Below, piece by piece: positions 26,345-36,519 of a stretch of DNA of 64,000 nt. The translations under genes were made by a program, and so were the position numbers. The DNA is from Streptomyces sp. NBC_00448 (GTDB taxonomy: Bacteria; Actinomycetota; Actinomycetes; Streptomycetales; Streptomycetaceae). Below the pieces are notes generated by a model. The model saw only the letters and a program-made list of their open reading frames with translations. It was not told where the DNA came from and made no database searches. Where the stretch lies: contig NZ_CP107913.1 of the NCBI RefSeq assembly GCF_036014115.1, forward strand, positions 2,607,001 through 2,671,000, given 5' to 3'. The number at the start of each line of letters is the position of its first letter. Positions within the stretch are counted from its first letter, which is position 1.

Positions 26345-26377
26345 GTACGGCCCTGGGTGATCTGCCCGGGGCCGTAC
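26345..26377. terminator. Hairpin after pepA
   Basis: GTACGGCCC (26345-26353) pairs with GGGCCGTAC (26369-26377) over a 15-base loop, 65 bases after the pepA stop. It likely separates pepA and lpdA transcription. Confidence 0.5.
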
Positions 26378-26540
26378 CTGCTACGTCACACCGCATGGCC
26401 CGATGCCTCACCGGCCGCCAACAAGTGCGAAGATGTGGGTCGGCACGACAGGGCCCCCTTTGAGACAAAGCGGCCGAACCAAAGCCGCCGTCCGGTCTAG
26501 GTGGACCGGCTCCGGCGAACCCATGCATGGAGGACGTGAC

Positions 26541-27929
26541 GTGGCGAACGACGCCAGCACTGTTTTCGACCTAGTGATCCTCGGCGGTGGCAGTGGCGGT
26601 TACGCGGCTGCCCTGCGTGCCGCACAGCTTGGACTCGACGTCGCCCTGATCGAGAAGAACAAGCTCGGGGGCACCTGTCTGCACCAGGGCTGCATCCCCA
26701 CCAAGGCGCTGCTGCACGCCGGCGAGATCGCCGACCAGGCTCGTGAGAGCGAGCAGTTCGGTGTGAAGGCGACCTTCGAGGGCATCGACATCGCGGCCGT
26801 CCACAAGTACAAGGACGACGTGATCTCCGGCCTCTACAAGGGCCTGCAGGGCCTGGTGGCCTCGCGCAAGGTGACGTACATCGAGGGTGAGGGCCGGCTC
26901 TCCTCCCCCACCTCGGTGGATGTGAACGGGCAGCGCATCCAGGGCCGGCACATCGTGCTGGCGACCGGGTCCGTACCGCGCTCGCTGCCGGGCCTGACCA
27001 TCGACGGCAACCGCATCATCTCCTCCGACCACGCCCTGGTCCTGGACCGGGTGCCGCAGTCGGCGATCATCCTGGGCGGCGGCGTGATCGGCGTCGAGTT
27101 CGCCTCGGCGTGGAAGTCCTTCGGCACCGACGTGACGATCGTCGAGGGCCTGCCCCACCTGGTGCCGGTCGAGGACGAGAACAGCTCGAAGCTGCTGGAG
27201 CGGGCCTTCCGCAAGCGCGGCATCAAGTTCAACCTGGGCACCTTCTTCCAGGGCGCCGAGTACACCGACAACGGCGTCAAGGTCACCCTGGCCGACGGCA
27301 AGACCTTCGAGGCGGAGGTGCTGCTGGTCGCGATCGGCCGCGGCCCGGTCTCGCAGAACCTCGGCTACGAGGAGCAGGGCGTCGCCATGGACCGCGGCTA
27401 CGTCCTGGTCGACGAGTACATGCGCACCAACGTGCCGACGATCTCCGCGGTGGGCGACCTGGTGCCCACCCTCCAGCTCGCGCACGTCGGCTTCGCCGAG
27501 GGCATCCTCGTCGCCGAGCGGGTGGCCGGCCTCAAGCCCGTGCCGATCGACTACGACGGTGTGCCGCGGGTGACGTACTGCCACCCCGAGGTCGCCTCGA
27601 TGGGCATCAGCGAGGCGAAGGCCAAGGAGGTGTACGGCGCGGACAAGGTCGTCACGCTCAAGTACAACCTGGCCGGGAACGGCAAGAGCAAGATCCTCAA
27701 GACCGCGGGCGAGGTCAAGCTCGTCCAGGTGCGCGACGGCGCCGTCGTGGGCATCCACATGGTCGGCGACCGGATGGGCGAGCAGGTCGGCGAGGCGCAG
27801 CTCATCTACAACTGGGAGGCGCTGCCCGCCGAGGTCGCGCAGCTCATCCACGCCCACCCGACGCAGAGCGAAGCTCTCGGCGAGGCCCACCTGGCGCTCG
27901 CCGGCAAGCCGCTGCACTCGCACGACTGA
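26541..27929 (+). CDS. lpdA: Dihydrolipoyl dehydrogenase (E3)
   Basis: Reoxidises dihydrolipoyl groups on E2 with FAD and NAD+, shared by pyruvate and 2-oxoglutarate dehydrogenase complexes. The 462-residue protein has the FAD-binding [11 protein letters not shown], the redox disulfide C46-C51 in GGTCLHQGC, the NAD motif [12 protein letters not shown] and the C-terminal [14 protein letters not shown] with the catalytic His-Glu pair. GTG 26541 has GGAGG seven bases upstream. The E2 gene starts 50 bases downstream, so they form an operon. Confidence 0.97.
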   Translation: MANDASTVFDLVILGGGSGGYAAALRAAQLGLDVALIEKNKLGGTCLHQGCIPTKALLHAGEIADQARESEQFGVKATFEGIDIAAVHKYKDDVISGLYKGLQGLVASRKVTYIEGEGRLSSPTSVDVNGQRIQGRHIVLATGSVPRSLPGLTIDGNRIISSDHALVLDRVPQSAIILGGGVIGVEFASAWKSFGTDVTIVEGLPHLVPVEDENSSKLLERAFRKRGIKFNLGTFFQGAEYTDNGVKVTLADGKTFEAEVLLVAIGRGPVSQNLGYEEQGVAMDRGYVLVDEYMRTNVPTISAVGDLVPTLQLAHVGFAEGILVAERVAGLKPVPIDYDGVPRVTYCHPEVASMGISEAKAKEVYGADKVVTLKYNLAGNGKSKILKTAGEVKLVQVRDGAVVGIHMVGDRMGEQVGEAQLIYNWEALPAEVAQLIHAHPTQSEALGEAHLALAGKPLHSHD

Positions 27930-27979
27930 CCCTCGAACACGCCACCCATCCGCACAGATCGTTAGGAGCAACCGCAACC

Positions 27980-29758
27980 ATGGCGGTTTCCGTAACCCTG
28001 CCGGCGCTCGGCGAGAGCGTGACCGAGGGCACCGTCACCCGCTGGCTGAAGGCCGAGGGCGAGCGTGTCGAGGCCGACGAGCCCCTGCTCGAGGTCTCGA
28101 CCGACAAGGTCGACACCGAGATCCCCTCTCCCGCGTCCGGCGTCCTGGCGTCCATCAAGGTCGCCGAGGACGAGACGGTCGAGGTCGGCGCCGAGCTGGC
28201 AGTGATCGACGACGGCTCGGGCGCCCCCGCGGCGCCCGCGGCTCCCGCCGCGCAGCCGGCCCCCACCCCGGAGCCGGCGCCCGCGCCGACCCCGGCCGCC
28301 GCCACGCCCTCCACCGAGGCCGCGGCTCCCGCCCCCGCCCCGACCGCGCAGGCGGCCGCGGGTGGTTCCGGCGCGTCCGGCACCGACGTGGTGCTGCCCG
28401 CGCTGGGCGAGTCCGTCACCGAAGGCACCGTCACCCGCTGGCTGAAGTCGGTCGGCGACAGTGTGGACGCCGACGAGCCGCTGCTCGAGGTCTCCACGGA
28501 CAAGGTCGACACCGAGATCCCGTCGCCCGCGTCCGGCACCCTGCTGGAGATCCTGGTCCAGGAGGACGAGACGGCCGAGGTCGGCGCGAAGCTGGCGGTC
28601 ATCGGTGCGGCCGGTGCCGCTCCGGCGGCGGCTCCCGCGCCTGCCGCGCCCGCCCCGGCCCCCGCGGCCCCGGCTCCCGCTCCCGCCGCCCCTGCTCCGG
28701 CACCGGCTCCGGCCGCGCCGGCTCCGCAGGCCGCCGCTCCGGCTCCGGCCGCCCCGGCGCCCGCCCCGCAGGCTCCGGCTCCCGCACCGGCTCCGGTCGC
28801 CCAGCCCGCTCCCGCCGCTCCGGCGGCTGCCGCGGGTGCCGGCGACGGCGCCTACGTCACCCCGCTGGTCCGCAAGCTCGCCGCCGAGAGCGGCGTGGAC
28901 CTCGGCGCGGTGCGGGGCACCGGCGTCGGCGGCCGTATCCGCAAGCAGGACGTGCTCACCGCGGCCGAGGCGGCCAAGGCCGCCGCGACTCCGGCGGCGG
29001 CCGCGCCCAAGGCGGCGAAGTCCGTCGAGGTCTCGCCGCTGCGCGGCCAGACGGTCAAGATGACCCGGATGCGCAAGGTCATCGGCGACAACATGATGAA
29101 GGCCCTGCACTCGCAGGCGCAGCTGACCAGCGTGGTCGAGGTGGACGTCACCCGGGTCATGCGGCTGCGCGGGCTGGCCAAGGAGTCCTTCGCGGCACGC
29201 GAGGGCGTGAAGCTCTCCCCGATGCCGTTCTTCGTCAAGGCCGCCGCCCAGGCGCTCAAGGCCCACCCGGTGATCAACGCCCGCATCAACGACGACGAGG
29301 GCACGATCACCTACTTCGACACCGAGAACATCGGTATCGCGGTGGACTCCGAGAAGGGCCTGATGACCCCGGTCATCAAGGGCGCCGGCGACCTGAACAT
29401 CGCGGGCATCGCCAAGAAGACCGCCGAGCTGGCGGGCAACGTCCGGGCCAGCAAGATCACCCCGGACGACCTGGCGGGCGCGACCTTCACGATCAGCAAC
29501 ACCGGTTCGCGCGGTGCGCTGTTCGACACGGTCATCGTGCCTCCGAACCAGGCCGCGATCCTCGGCATCGGCGCGACCGTCAAGCGCCCGGTGGTCGTGG
29601 AGACCGCCGAGGGCACGGTCATCGGCGTCCGGGACATGACGTACCTGGCGCTGTCCTACGACCACCGGCTGGTGGACGGTGCCGACGCGGCCCGTTACCT
29701 GACGGCGGTCAAGGAGATCCTGGAGGCGGGCGAGTTCGAGGTCGAGCTCGGCCTGTGA
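27980..29758 (+). CDS. sucB: 2-Oxoacid dehydrogenase E2 with two lipoyl domains
   Basis: The acyltransferase core of a 2-oxoacid dehydrogenase complex. Domains in order: lipoyl 1 (1-76, lipoyl Lys K43 in TDKVD), Ala/Pro linker, lipoyl 2 (about 135-208, K175), a long Ala/Pro linker, the E3-binding domain ([17 protein letters not shown] region) and the catalytic domain (about 350-592) with SYDHRLVDG (H562). Annotations vary between succinyl- and acetyl-transferase; in actinobacteria this E2 serves AceE-type E1, and the window's aceE supports pyruvate. K43 and K175 are the sites that LipA and LipB, encoded at 40-42 kb, would modify. Confidence 0.95.
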   Translation: MAVSVTLPALGESVTEGTVTRWLKAEGERVEADEPLLEVSTDKVDTEIPSPASGVLASIKVAEDETVEVGAELAVIDDGSGAPAAPAAPAAQPAPTPEPAPAPTPAAATPSTEAAAPAPAPTAQAAAGGSGASGTDVVLPALGESVTEGTVTRWLKSVGDSVDADEPLLEVSTDKVDTEIPSPASGTLLEILVQEDETAEVGAKLAVIGAAGAAPAAAPAPAAPAPAPAAPAPAPAAPAPAPAPAAPAPQAAAPAPAAPAPAPQAPAPAPAPVAQPAPAAPAAAAGAGDGAYVTPLVRKLAAESGVDLGAVRGTGVGGRIRKQDVLTAAEAAKAAATPAAAAPKAAKSVEVSPLRGQTVKMTRMRKVIGDNMMKALHSQAQLTSVVEVDVTRVMRLRGLAKESFAAREGVKLSPMPFFVKAAAQALKAHPVINARINDDEGTITYFDTENIGIAVDSEKGLMTPVIKGAGDLNIAGIAKKTAELAGNVRASKITPDDLAGATFTISNTGSRGALFDTVIVPPNQAAILGIGATVKRPVVVETAEGTVIGVRDMTYLALSYDHRLVDGADAARYLTAVKEILEAGEFEVELGL

Positions 29759-29954
29759 GCGCCTCCCGCGCCTGAGCGGTACCGCGTCAACGGCGCCCCC
29801 GCCCCGTCCACCGGGTGCGGGGGCGCCGGCGCGTCCCGCCGCTGTCCAGGCAGGTCCCGGCCGCCGCGTAGGAGCCGGATACGTCCCGGCGGGCGGCAGG
29901 TGCACCGCCGCGTCGTATCGTCATAGGCACGCAACAGTGAAGGAGCGCGCCCCC

Positions 29955-30593
29955 ATGGCCCAAGCCGCCGCCCCTCATCTGGTCGTGCACAGCCTGCGCG
30001 AGCAGATCCGCGAGCACATCCTCGACGGCATCGTCAGCGGGCGCTGGAAGCCGGGCGAGCGGATCGTGGAACGGCGGATCGCGGTCGAGCTCCAGGTCAG
30101 TCAGACGCCGGTACGTGAGGCGCTGCGCGAGCTGGAGACGCTGCGGCTGATCGAGTCGGCGCCGAACAAGGGCGTGCGCGTGCGCGGGCTCACCGCGGCG
30201 GACGTCAAGGAGAGCTACCCGGTGCGGGCCGGCCTGGAGCAGGTCGCGGCGGAGCTGGCGGCCGGCACCCTCGCGGAGGACCCGAGCGCGCTGGAGCGCG
30301 AGGTGGCCGCGCTCCGGGCGGCCGACACCGCCCTCGACGACGAGGCGCAGGTGCGGCACACCGTCGCCTTCCACCACGAACTGGTCCGCGCGGCCGACAA
30401 CGGCGTGCTGCTGCACGTCTGGGAGTCGCTCGGGATCGAGGTGTGGACCACGCTGTCGATGCGGTGGCTGAGCCCGGCGCCGCGCGCGTACGCCGACGAG
30501 CACCAGGAGCTGGTCGACGCGTTCGTGGCCCGCGACCCCCGGATCGGCGAGCTGATCAAGTCCCACGTGCTGAGCTGCGCGCCGCAGGTGTAG
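29955..30593 (+). CDS. GntR-family regulator, FadR subgroup
   Basis: A 212-residue ligand-responsive DNA-binding protein. The winged helix is at about 10-75 (REHILDGIVSGRWKPGERI, then VSQTPVREALRELETLRLIE). The FCD ligand domain follows, with HHELVRAADNG holding metal-type His residues. AAGGAG lies 9 bases before the ATG. It sits between the E2 and aceE genes, so it is a natural candidate for control of the pyruvate dehydrogenase genes. A palindrome downstream (30748-30762) may be its operator. Effector unknown. Confidence 0.88.
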   Translation: MAQAAAPHLVVHSLREQIREHILDGIVSGRWKPGERIVERRIAVELQVSQTPVREALRELETLRLIESAPNKGVRVRGLTAADVKESYPVRAGLEQVAAELAAGTLAEDPSALEREVAALRAADTALDDEAQVRHTVAFHHELVRAADNGVLLHVWESLGIEVWTTLSMRWLSPAPRAYADEHQELVDAFVARDPRIGELIKSHVLSCAPQV

Positions 30594-30747
30594 GGCTGCC
30601 GAAGGGCCGCGGGGAGCCCCGCCGCCCTTCGGTAGGCTCGGTCCGTGCCCGTTCCGCCACCGTTTCCAAGGCGAAGCCTGCCTGTCACTGGGTGCCTTAA
30701 AGGCTGGCACCCCGTGCCGACCTCCAGTTACTTGCCCACGGGCCATT

Positions 30748-30762
30748 GATCGATCATCGATC
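30748..30762. promoter_or_regulatory. Palindrome before aceE
   Basis: GATCGAT-C-ATCGATC, a perfect 15-bp palindrome about 94 bases before the aceE start. It is placed for binding by the GntR regulator encoded just upstream. This is inferred from position. Confidence 0.5.
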
Positions 30763-30855
30763 GAAGCGTAACGTCGGTCAGTGGGGAGCAACCTGTCGTG
30801 CCCGACTCACACTTCCCACCCCCTCCCTCCGTTGTCTGGAAGGCGGCACACACCC

Positions 30856-33540
30856 ATGCCTGACGCCGTAGGCCGTACCCGGCCGAGTCAGCTCGACCAG
30901 ATCCCCGACGTCGACCCGGAGGAGACCGCGGAATGGCGCGCGTCCCTGGACGCGGTCGCCAAGGCCGCGGGTCCGCACAGGGCGGCGTACCTGATGCGCC
31001 GCACCCTGGAGAGCGGTAGCGAAAGCGGCCTCGCCCTGCCGACGCCGCTGGAGACCGAGTACATCAACACCATCCCCACCGCCGCCGAGCCCGCGTACCC
31101 GGGCGACGAGGCGCTGGAGGCGCGGATCACCGCCTGGAACCGCTGGAACGCAGCGGCGATGGTCACCCGCGGCAGCAAGCTCGGCCTCGGCGGCCACATC
31201 GCCACCTTCGCCTCGGCCGCCTGGCTCTACGAGACCGGGTTCCAGCACTTCTTCCACGGCAAGGAGGGCGCCGGCAGCGGCGACCAGCTCTACATCCAGG
31301 GCCACGCCTCGCCCGGCATCTACGCCCGCGCGTTCCTCGACGGGCGGCTGACCGAGGCCCACCTGGACCGCTTCCGGCAGGAGGCCGGCGGTGACGGCCT
31401 GCCGTCGTACCCGCACCCGCGGCGGCTGCCGTGGCTGTGGGAGTTCCCGACCGTGTCGATGGGCCTCGGCCCGCTCTCGGCGATCTACCAGGCGCGCTTC
31501 AACCGCTACCTGGAGCACCGCGGCATCAAGGACACCTCGGCCTCGCACGTCTGGGCCTTCCTCGGCGACGGCGAGATGGACGAGCCGGAGTCGACCGCCG
31601 CCCTGGCGCTCGCCGCCCGCGAGGGCCTGGACAACCTGACCTACGTCATCAACTGCAACCTCCAGCGGCTGGACGGCCCGGTCCGCCCGAACTTCAAGAT
31701 CGTGCAGGAGCTGGAGGCGCAGTTCCGCGCGGCCGGCTGGCACGTGGTGAAGGCACTGTGGGGCGCGGCCTGGGACGAGGTGCTGGCCCAGGACACCGAC
31801 GGCGCGCTGATCCGGCGGCTGCGGGACACCCCGGACGCCCAGTTCCAGACCTACGCCACCAGCGACGCGGCCTACCTGCGCGAGCACTTCTTCGGCGCGG
31901 ACGCCTCGCTGCGTGCGATCGGCGGGCGGCTAACCGACGCGAAGCTGCTGGAGCTCTTCCAGACCTCGCGCGCCGGCCACGAGCCGCGCAAGGTGTACGC
32001 GGCCTACCGCGCGGCGCTGGAGCACAAGGGCGCCCCCACGGTGATCCTCGCGCAGACCGTGAAGGGCTACACGCTCGGCGCGGGCTTCGAGTCCCGCAAC
32101 GCCAACCACCAGATGAAGAAGCTCACCGGCGCGCAGTTCCGCACCATGCGCGACCTGCTGGAGCTGCCCATACCGGACAGCGCGCTGGACGCCGACGTGG
32201 TGCCGTACTGGCACCCGGGCGAGGACTCCCCCGAGATGCGCTACCTGCGCGAGCGCCGGGCGGCGCTGGGCGGGCCGGCGCCGGCCCGCAAGGTCGTGGC
32301 GGCGCCGCTGCCGCTGCCGCCGGAGAAGGCGTACAAGTCGCTGGAGAAGGGCTCCGGCACCCAGGAGATCGCCACCACCATGGCGTTCGTCCGGCTGGTG
32401 AAGGACCTGATGCGGGAGAAGGAGACCGGGCGCCGCTGGGTGCCGGTCGTGCCCGACGAGGCCCGCACCTTCGGCATGGAGTCGCTCTTCCCGTCCGCCG
32501 GGCTGTACTCCCCCAAGGGGCAGACGTACGACCCGGTCGACCGCGACCAACTGCTCTACTACAAGGAGGCGAAGGACGGCCAGATCCTCAACGAGGGGAT
32601 CACCGAGGCCGGTTCGCTCGCCGACTTCACCGCCGCGGCCACGTCGTACGCCACGCACGGCGAGCCGATGATCCCGTTCTACATCTTCTACTCGATGTTC
32701 GGGTTCCAGCGCACCGCCGACCAGTTCTGGGCGCTCGCCGACCAGCTGGGCCGCGGCTTCGTGATCGGCGCCACCGCCGGCCGCACCACCATGACCGGCG
32801 AGGGCCTGCAGCACGCCGACGGCCACTCCCACCTGCTCGCCTCCACCAACCCGGCGGCGCTCTCCTACGACCCGGCGTTCGCGTACGAGGTCGCGGTGAT
32901 CGTCCGCGAGGGCCTGCGGCGGATGTACGGTCCGGCCGTCGAGGGCGAGGACCAGGACGTCTTCTACTACCTGACGGTGTACAACGAGCCGAAGGTACAG
33001 CCCGCCATGCCCGAGGGTGTGGAAGAGGGCATCGTCAAGGGCCTGTACCGCTACCAGCAGGCGGCACCTGCCGCCGCCGACGCGCCGCGCGCGCAGCTGC
33101 TGGCGTCGGGCACCGCGATCCACTGGGCGCTGGAGGCGCAGCGGCTGCTCGCCGAGGACTGGGGCGTGGCCGCGGACGTGTGGTCGGCGCCGTCCTGGAC
33201 GCAGTTGCGGCGCGAGGCGCTGGAGTGCGACGCGGCGCGGCTGCGCGGCGAGGACCGGGTGCCGTACGTGACGCGGGCGCTGGCCGGTGCGCCGGGTCCG
33301 GTGGTGGCCGTCAGCGACTGGATGCGGGCGGTGCCGGACCAGATCGCGCAGTGGGTCGAGCAGGACTGGACGTCGGTGGGCACCGACGGGTTCGGCCTGT
33401 CCGACACGCGTGACGCGGCCCGCCGGCACTTCGGCGTGGACCCGCAGTCGCTCACCGTGCAGGCGCTGGCCGCGCTCGCCCGGCGCGGCGAGGTCAAACC
33501 GGAGACGGTGAAGGAGGCCGCGGAGCGCTACGGGCTCTGA
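30856..33540 (+). CDS. aceE: Pyruvate dehydrogenase E1 component, homodimeric type
   Basis: Decarboxylates pyruvate with thiamine diphosphate and passes the acetyl group to E2 lipoyl arms. The 894-residue protein has the ThDP motif GDGEMDEPES (about residue 237) to NCNLQRLDGPV, and family segments GHIATFASAAWLYETG, YIQGHASPG and EGLQHADGHSHL. It is of the single-chain AceE form used by actinobacteria. The ATG at 30856 (MPDAVGRTRPSQLDQ) agrees with what I recall of S. coelicolor; an earlier in-frame GTG at 30781 is less likely. It ends before a strong terminator. Confidence 0.97.
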   Translation: MPDAVGRTRPSQLDQIPDVDPEETAEWRASLDAVAKAAGPHRAAYLMRRTLESGSESGLALPTPLETEYINTIPTAAEPAYPGDEALEARITAWNRWNAAAMVTRGSKLGLGGHIATFASAAWLYETGFQHFFHGKEGAGSGDQLYIQGHASPGIYARAFLDGRLTEAHLDRFRQEAGGDGLPSYPHPRRLPWLWEFPTVSMGLGPLSAIYQARFNRYLEHRGIKDTSASHVWAFLGDGEMDEPESTAALALAAREGLDNLTYVINCNLQRLDGPVRPNFKIVQELEAQFRAAGWHVVKALWGAAWDEVLAQDTDGALIRRLRDTPDAQFQTYATSDAAYLREHFFGADASLRAIGGRLTDAKLLELFQTSRAGHEPRKVYAAYRAALEHKGAPTVILAQTVKGYTLGAGFESRNANHQMKKLTGAQFRTMRDLLELPIPDSALDADVVPYWHPGEDSPEMRYLRERRAALGGPAPARKVVAAPLPLPPEKAYKSLEKGSGTQEIATTMAFVRLVKDLMREKETGRRWVPVVPDEARTFGMESLFPSAGLYSPKGQTYDPVDRDQLLYYKEAKDGQILNEGITEAGSLADFTAAATSYATHGEPMIPFYIFYSMFGFQRTADQFWALADQLGRGFVIGATAGRTTMTGEGLQHADGHSHLLASTNPAALSYDPAFAYEVAVIVREGLRRMYGPAVEGEDQDVFYYLTVYNEPKVQPAMPEGVEEGIVKGLYRYQQAAPAAADAPRAQLLASGTAIHWALEAQRLLAEDWGVAADVWSAPSWTQLRREALECDAARLRGEDRVPYVTRALAGAPGPVVAVSDWMRAVPDQIAQWVEQDWTSVGTDGFGLSDTRDAARRHFGVDPQSLTVQALAALARRGEVKPETVKEAAERYGL

Positions 33541-33615
33541 GGCACCGAGTGTCCTGACAAGGCTCGCGGCGGGGCCTTCACGCAGTCCCCGCCGCGGGTC
33601 CTGACGCGGCATGTC

Positions 33616-33660
33616 CGGCGGCCGCCCCTCGGAACGGCGTGTTCCGAGGGGCGGCCGCCG
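33616..33660 (+). terminator. 20-bp perfect hairpin after aceE
   Basis: CGGCGGCCGCCCCTCGGAAC (33616-33635) pairs fully with 33641-33660 around a GGCGT loop. It is the strongest hairpin in the window and sits 75 bases after the aceE stop. Confidence 0.85.
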
Positions 33661-33727
33661 TGACGTGCGGAATGTACCCGCCGGAAGGGATTGCGGGCTG
33701 CTACACCAACCGGTTAAGTTCCCCCGG

Positions 33728-34762
33728 ATGCCTACCAAACAACGGCGGCTGACCTCCCCCACCGCTGACGACGTCCGCGCGTGGCACCGGGTGCGGTCCG
33801 CGGCGCTCGCTCACGACCGCCCGGGAGACCCGCTGCCGACCCTGGCCCATGTGCGGGCCTCGCTGACCACCGTCGGTCCCGGCAGTCGCTTAGCCCTGTG
33901 GCTGGTGCACGGCGCGAACGACGAGGGCGTGGCCACGGCGAAGCTCCGGCTGCCGGCCGCCGAGGGCGGTGGCCGCCTCGCGTCGGTGGAACTGACGGTC
34001 CATCCCGCGCACCGCAGGATGGGCATGGGGTCGCGGCTGCTGGCCACGGTGGTGGCCGCGGCGACCGAGGAGGACTGCCGCCGGCTGTCGACGGAAGTGC
34101 TGGCCGGCACCCCGGGGGAGAGCTTCCTCGCCACCCGGGAGTTCGTACCCGCGCTGCGGCTGACCTGGCAGCGGCTGGTGCTGGCCGAGATCCCGGAGCG
34201 GATCGTGAAGCTGCCGGACGTACCGCACCCCGGGTACCGGCTGGCGGCCTGGGAGGGCGCGCCGCCGGACGCCCTCGCGGAGTCCTTCGCGGCGGCCCGG
34301 GCGGCCCTGGCGGACATGCCGAGCGGCAGCCTGGAGGTCGGCAGGACCCGCTGGGACGCCGAGCGGGTGCGGATGACCGCGGAGTTGGCGGCCCGCCGCG
34401 GTGAGCGGCTGCTGAACCACGCGGCGATCAGCGAGGCCGACGGTTCGGTGGCCGGGTACACGAAGCTGACGCTGCCGGCCGAGGCGGACGAGGGCGGTGA
34501 CGGCGGGGCCGGGGACACGAGCAGCGCCCGTGCCCGCGCGAAGCAGCTCGACACGGCCGTGGTGGCCGCCCACCGAGGTCACGGGCTCGGCCTGTGGCTG
34601 AAGTCGGCGATGCTGCGGCACCTGCTGGACGCGCACCCCGAGGTGACCGAGGTCGTCACCAACACCGCCGACGACAACCGCCACATGCTGGCGGTGAACG
34701 CGGCGCTGGGCTTCCGCCCCCTACGCCGCACCGTGGCGTATCAGCTCACGCTGCGGGCGTAA
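33728..34762 (+). CDS. Two-domain GNAT acetyltransferase with a TTA codon
   Basis: A 344-residue protein with two GNAT folds. The first is at about 40-150 (VELTVHPAHRRMGMGSRLLATVV, split: VHPAHRRMGMGSRLL), the second at about 200-340 (DTAVVAAHRGHGLGLWLKSAML, acetyl-CoA loop HRGHGLGLWLK, and NTADDNRHMLAVNAALGF). Such tandem GNATs in actinobacteria can act on antibiotics or amines; the substrate here is not evident. Codon 55 (33890-33892) is TTA, suggesting bldA-dependent translation. No operon partner is near. Confidence 0.85.
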   Translation: MPTKQRRLTSPTADDVRAWHRVRSAALAHDRPGDPLPTLAHVRASLTTVGPGSRLALWLVHGANDEGVATAKLRLPAAEGGGRLASVELTVHPAHRRMGMGSRLLATVVAAATEEDCRRLSTEVLAGTPGESFLATREFVPALRLTWQRLVLAEIPERIVKLPDVPHPGYRLAAWEGAPPDALAESFAAARAALADMPSGSLEVGRTRWDAERVRMTAELAARRGERLLNHAAISEADGSVAGYTKLTLPAEADEGGDGGAGDTSSARARAKQLDTAVVAAHRGHGLGLWLKSAMLRHLLDAHPEVTEVVTNTADDNRHMLAVNAALGFRPLRRTVAYQLTLRA

Positions 34763-34820
34763 CCCTCCGGGGTGGTGCGTTCCGTACGTCGCGGGACCTT
34801 GCGGCCGGTGGTGGGCTGGT

Positions 34821-34935
34821 CGCGCGGTTCCCCGCGCCCCTGGTTCCGCGCGGGGAACTGGGCGAAGAGAGGGCATCCACCAAGGGGCGCGTGGGGGGGT
34901 ACTCCCCCCTGGCTCCGCCGGGGGGGAGTACCCCC
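34821..34935. repeat. Streptomyces-type intergenic palindromes
   Basis: CGCGCGGTTCCCCGCGCCCC plus TG (34821-34842) matches the 22-bp arm at 17227-17248 with one change. A second palindrome follows, GGGGGTACTCCCCCC (34895-34909) with its exact complement at 34921-34935 and an 11-base loop. Together they fill the 307-base gap between the GNAT and DUF4240 genes, where I see no ORF. Confidence 0.8.
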
Positions 34936-35069
34936 ACCCAGGCGAGGCTCTGGGGGAGGACCGCGCGGCCAGCCACCCACCGGCGGGCGGTCCCGCAACC
35001 GAACAGCAACCAAGCACCCTGGGGGGTCGCGTTGCACAGGGCACCCTGGGGCGGGAAGCTGTACGCGTG

Positions 35070-35582
35070 ATGGACGAGACGGAGTTCTGGGAGATCGTCG
35101 ACAGCACCCGCGAGGCGTCGGACGACGATCCGGAGGAGCACGCCGACCTGATGGTCGAGCGGCTGGCCGGGCTCGATCCGGACGCCGTGCTGGACTTCGC
35201 CCGGCACTTCGAGACCCGCTTCAACCGGGCCTTCTCGTGGGACCTGTGGGGCGCTGCCGACATCATGCTGGGCGGCGCCGACGAGGACGCGTTCGACTTC
35301 TTCCGCTGCTGGCTGATCGGCCAGGGCCGGCACGTCTTCGAGGGCGCCCTGCACTCCCCCGACGACCTGGCCTTCCTGGTACCGGAGTTCGACCCCGAGG
35401 CGGACGGCGACGCCGAGGACCTGGGGTACGCCGCCGACGAGGCGTACGAGCAGTTGACGGGTGTGCGGCTGCCGGATCTGCAGCTGCCGCGGCAGGACGG
35501 CCCGGAGGGCGAGCGCCCGGAGTTCGACGACGACCAGGCGATGGCGGCCCGTTTCCCCCAGTTGTGGGCGCGCTTCGGGTAG
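35070..35582 (+). CDS. DUF4240 domain protein
   Basis: A 170-residue acidic protein (many Asp and Glu) that begins MDETEFWEIVDSTRE and has the family-like FWDLWGAADIMLGG (here FSWDLWGAADIMLGGADEDA, taken in part) and FFRCWLIGQGRHVFEGAL. No catalytic residues or membrane segments are known for this family. ATG 35070 is used; the GTG directly before it is possible. It lies 31 bases before the epimerase gene on the same strand. DUF4240 proteins are scattered in bacteria without assigned function. Confidence 0.82.
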   Translation: MDETEFWEIVDSTREASDDDPEEHADLMVERLAGLDPDAVLDFARHFETRFNRAFSWDLWGAADIMLGGADEDAFDFFRCWLIGQGRHVFEGALHSPDDLAFLVPEFDPEADGDAEDLGYAADEAYEQLTGVRLPDLQLPRQDGPEGERPEFDDDQAMAARFPQLWARFG

Positions 35583-35613
35583 GCCGGTGGGCCGACCGGG
35601 CACAATGGCCCGC

Positions 35614-36519
35614 ATGCGTATCGCAGTCACCGGCGCCTCCGGGCTGATCGGCTCCGCCCTCACCGCCTCGCTGGCGGCCGACGGCCACGAGGTCGTCGCG
35701 CTGGTCCGGCGCAGCCCGCACGGCCCGGGAGAGGTCCGCTGGGACCCGTCCGCGGGCACCGTGGACCCCGACGGGCTGGCCGGCTGCGAGGCGGTCGTGC
35801 ATCTGGCGGGCGCGCCGGTCGCGGAGCGGCGCTGGAGCGACAAGCGCAAGCAGGTCCTCCTCGACAGCCGGGTGGACGGCACCGCCACGATCGCGAAGGC
35901 GATGGCCGCGCTCGACCCGAAGCCCCGGGTGCTGGTGGCCGGCAGCGCGATCGGCTTCTACGGCGACACCGGGGACCGTTTCGTGGACGAGGACAGCCCG
36001 GCGGGCGAGGGGTTCCTCGCCGACCTGGTCCAGGCGTGGGAGGCCGCGGCCGACCCGGCGCGCGCGGCCGGCATCCGTACGGTGCACGCCCGTACCGGCC
36101 TGGTGGTCTCCCCGCAGGGCGGCGCGTGGGGGGCGCTGTTCCCGTTCTTCCGGGCCGGGCTGGGTGGGCGACTCGGCAGCGGGCGGCAGTACTGGAGCTT
36201 CATCTCGCTGCAGGACGAGGTCGCGGCGCTGCGGTACGCCATCGACAACGAGGAGCTGTCGGGGCCGGTGAACCTGACCGGCCCGGAGCCCCGTACCAAC
36301 AGCGACGTCACCAAGGCGATGGGGCGGGTGCTGCACCGCCCGACGGTGCTGCCGGTGCCGTCGTTCGTGCTGCGCGCGGTGCTGGGCGAGTTCGCCGGCG
36401 ATGTGACGGGCAGTCAGCGGGTGCGCCCCAAGCGGCTGCTGGACGCCGGGTTCTCCTTCGCGCACCCCGACCTCGACGACGCGATCAAGGCGGCGCTGCC
36501 ACCGCGCAACCGGGTCTGA
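35614..36519 (+). CDS. TIGR01777 family NAD(P)-dependent epimerase-like protein
   Basis: An extended SDR-fold protein of 301 residues. The Rossmann motif is VTGASGLIGSAL. It has the family marks HLAGAPVAERRWSDKRK and GSAIGFYGDTGDRFVDE. The C-terminal part has the DUF1731 end (VLPVPSFVLRAVLGEFA). E. coli YfcH and human SDR39U1 are in this group. The Tyr-x-x-x-Lys pair is replaced, as in the family, so enzymatic activity is unclear. In S. coelicolor a similar gene lies near lipA and lipB. Confidence 0.9.
   Translation: MRIAVTGASGLIGSALTASLAADGHEVVALVRRSPHGPGEVRWDPSAGTVDPDGLAGCEAVVHLAGAPVAERRWSDKRKQVLLDSRVDGTATIAKAMAALDPKPRVLVAGSAIGFYGDTGDRFVDEDSPAGEGFLADLVQAWEAAADPARAAGIRTVHARTGLVVSPQGGAWGALFPFFRAGLGGRLGSGRQYWSFISLQDEVAALRYAIDNEELSGPVNLTGPEPRTNSDVTKAMGRVLHRPTVLPVPSFVLRAVLGEFAGDVTGSQRVRPKRLLDAGFSFAHPDLDDAIKAALPPRNRV

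Noticed and set aside
27962..29905. Minus-strand ORF of 647 residues opposite the E2 gene
   Set aside because: It is the shadow of the Ala/Pro-rich E2 gene; the product is low-complexity Arg/Gly without any motif.
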